In this document: one piece after another, positions 11,623-11,656 of the stretch
How the letters are laid out: every line of letters begins with the position of its first letter
How positions within the stretch are numbered: position 1 is the stretch's first letter
Origin: an uncultured bacterium
Lineage (GTDB): Bacteria; Bacillota; Clostridia; TANB77; CAG-508
Direction of reading: 5' to 3'
DNA length: 11,656 nucleotides
NCBI GenBank assembly: GCA_905214245.1
Contig: CAJMLO010000036.1
Coordinates: 1 to 11,656 of the forward strand
Notes under the pieces: generated by a model
Seen by the model: the letters and a program-made list of their open reading frames with translations, nothing else
What the model was told of the DNA's origin: nothing
The model's database searches: none
Made by a program: the position numbers and the translations under genes

Positions 11623-11656
11623 ATGGTTGTAACTAATAGTAATAAAATTTACATGA

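Larger units (their letters stand above)
11349..11656. other. 308-base AT-rich intergenic end of window
   Basis: No coding frame with a ribosome binding site was seen. Apart from the two promoters (11380-11408 minus, 11594-11622 plus) there is a weak hairpin: CATTAGCACCAAAT (11481-11494) with ATTTAGTATTAGTG (11500-11513), two C-A mismatches, followed by TTTTT (11514-11518). It is terminator-like on plus but has no evident upstream gene on that strand. The ATG at 11653 lacks an SD. Confidence 0.5.

Overview
The window is low-GC, AT-rich DNA with strong AGGAGG ribosome binding sites, sigma-A type promoters (TTGACA-17-TATAAT) and many intrinsic terminators. Together with the rpmG-secE-nusG-rplK-rplA-rplJ-rplL order this points to a Bacillota (Firmicutes) chromosome, most likely a Clostridia-like gut or sediment anaerobe. 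No phage, plasmid, CRISPR, rRNA or tRNA signal was seen.

Region 1 (1-1510) holds an unrecognised 288-residue protein followed by a flavin-reductase-like protein, probably one operon. Region 2 (1645-5287) is the translation/transcription core operon. A strong promoter with a hairpin at its start site drives rpmG, secE, nusG, rplK, rplA, rplJ and rplL. A feedback site for L1 lies between rplK and rplA, and an L10 leader with visible antiterminator and terminator forms lies before rplJ. The operon ends in a strong terminator after rplL. rpoB and rpoC, the usual next genes, are not here.

Region 3 (5238-5816) is 579 bases without a protein gene but dense with structure. It has two copies of a 63-base repeat (one joined to a palindrome that recurs at 9707-9737), several long perfect inverted repeats, and a minus-strand promoter-like site. 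The tandem TTCACA boxes of that site match those upstream of htrA in 14 of 16 bases. I read 5255-5481 (minus) as a candidate structured small RNA co-regulated with htrA. This is the most interesting signal of the window.

Region 4 (5817-8478) has the membrane-anchored protease htrA (minus) divergent from fucO, an iron-dependent lactaldehyde/propanediol oxidoreductase. Region 5 (8493-11021) is an operon of a small membrane protein, rnhB (RNase HII) and pdp (pyrimidine-nucleoside phosphorylase), with a third repeat copy next to the pdp ribosome binding site. Region 6 (11022-11656) has a small zinc-ribbon/HTH protein resembling the YvyF flagellar-operon family on the minus strand. At the window edge is a strong promoter for a gene beyond it.
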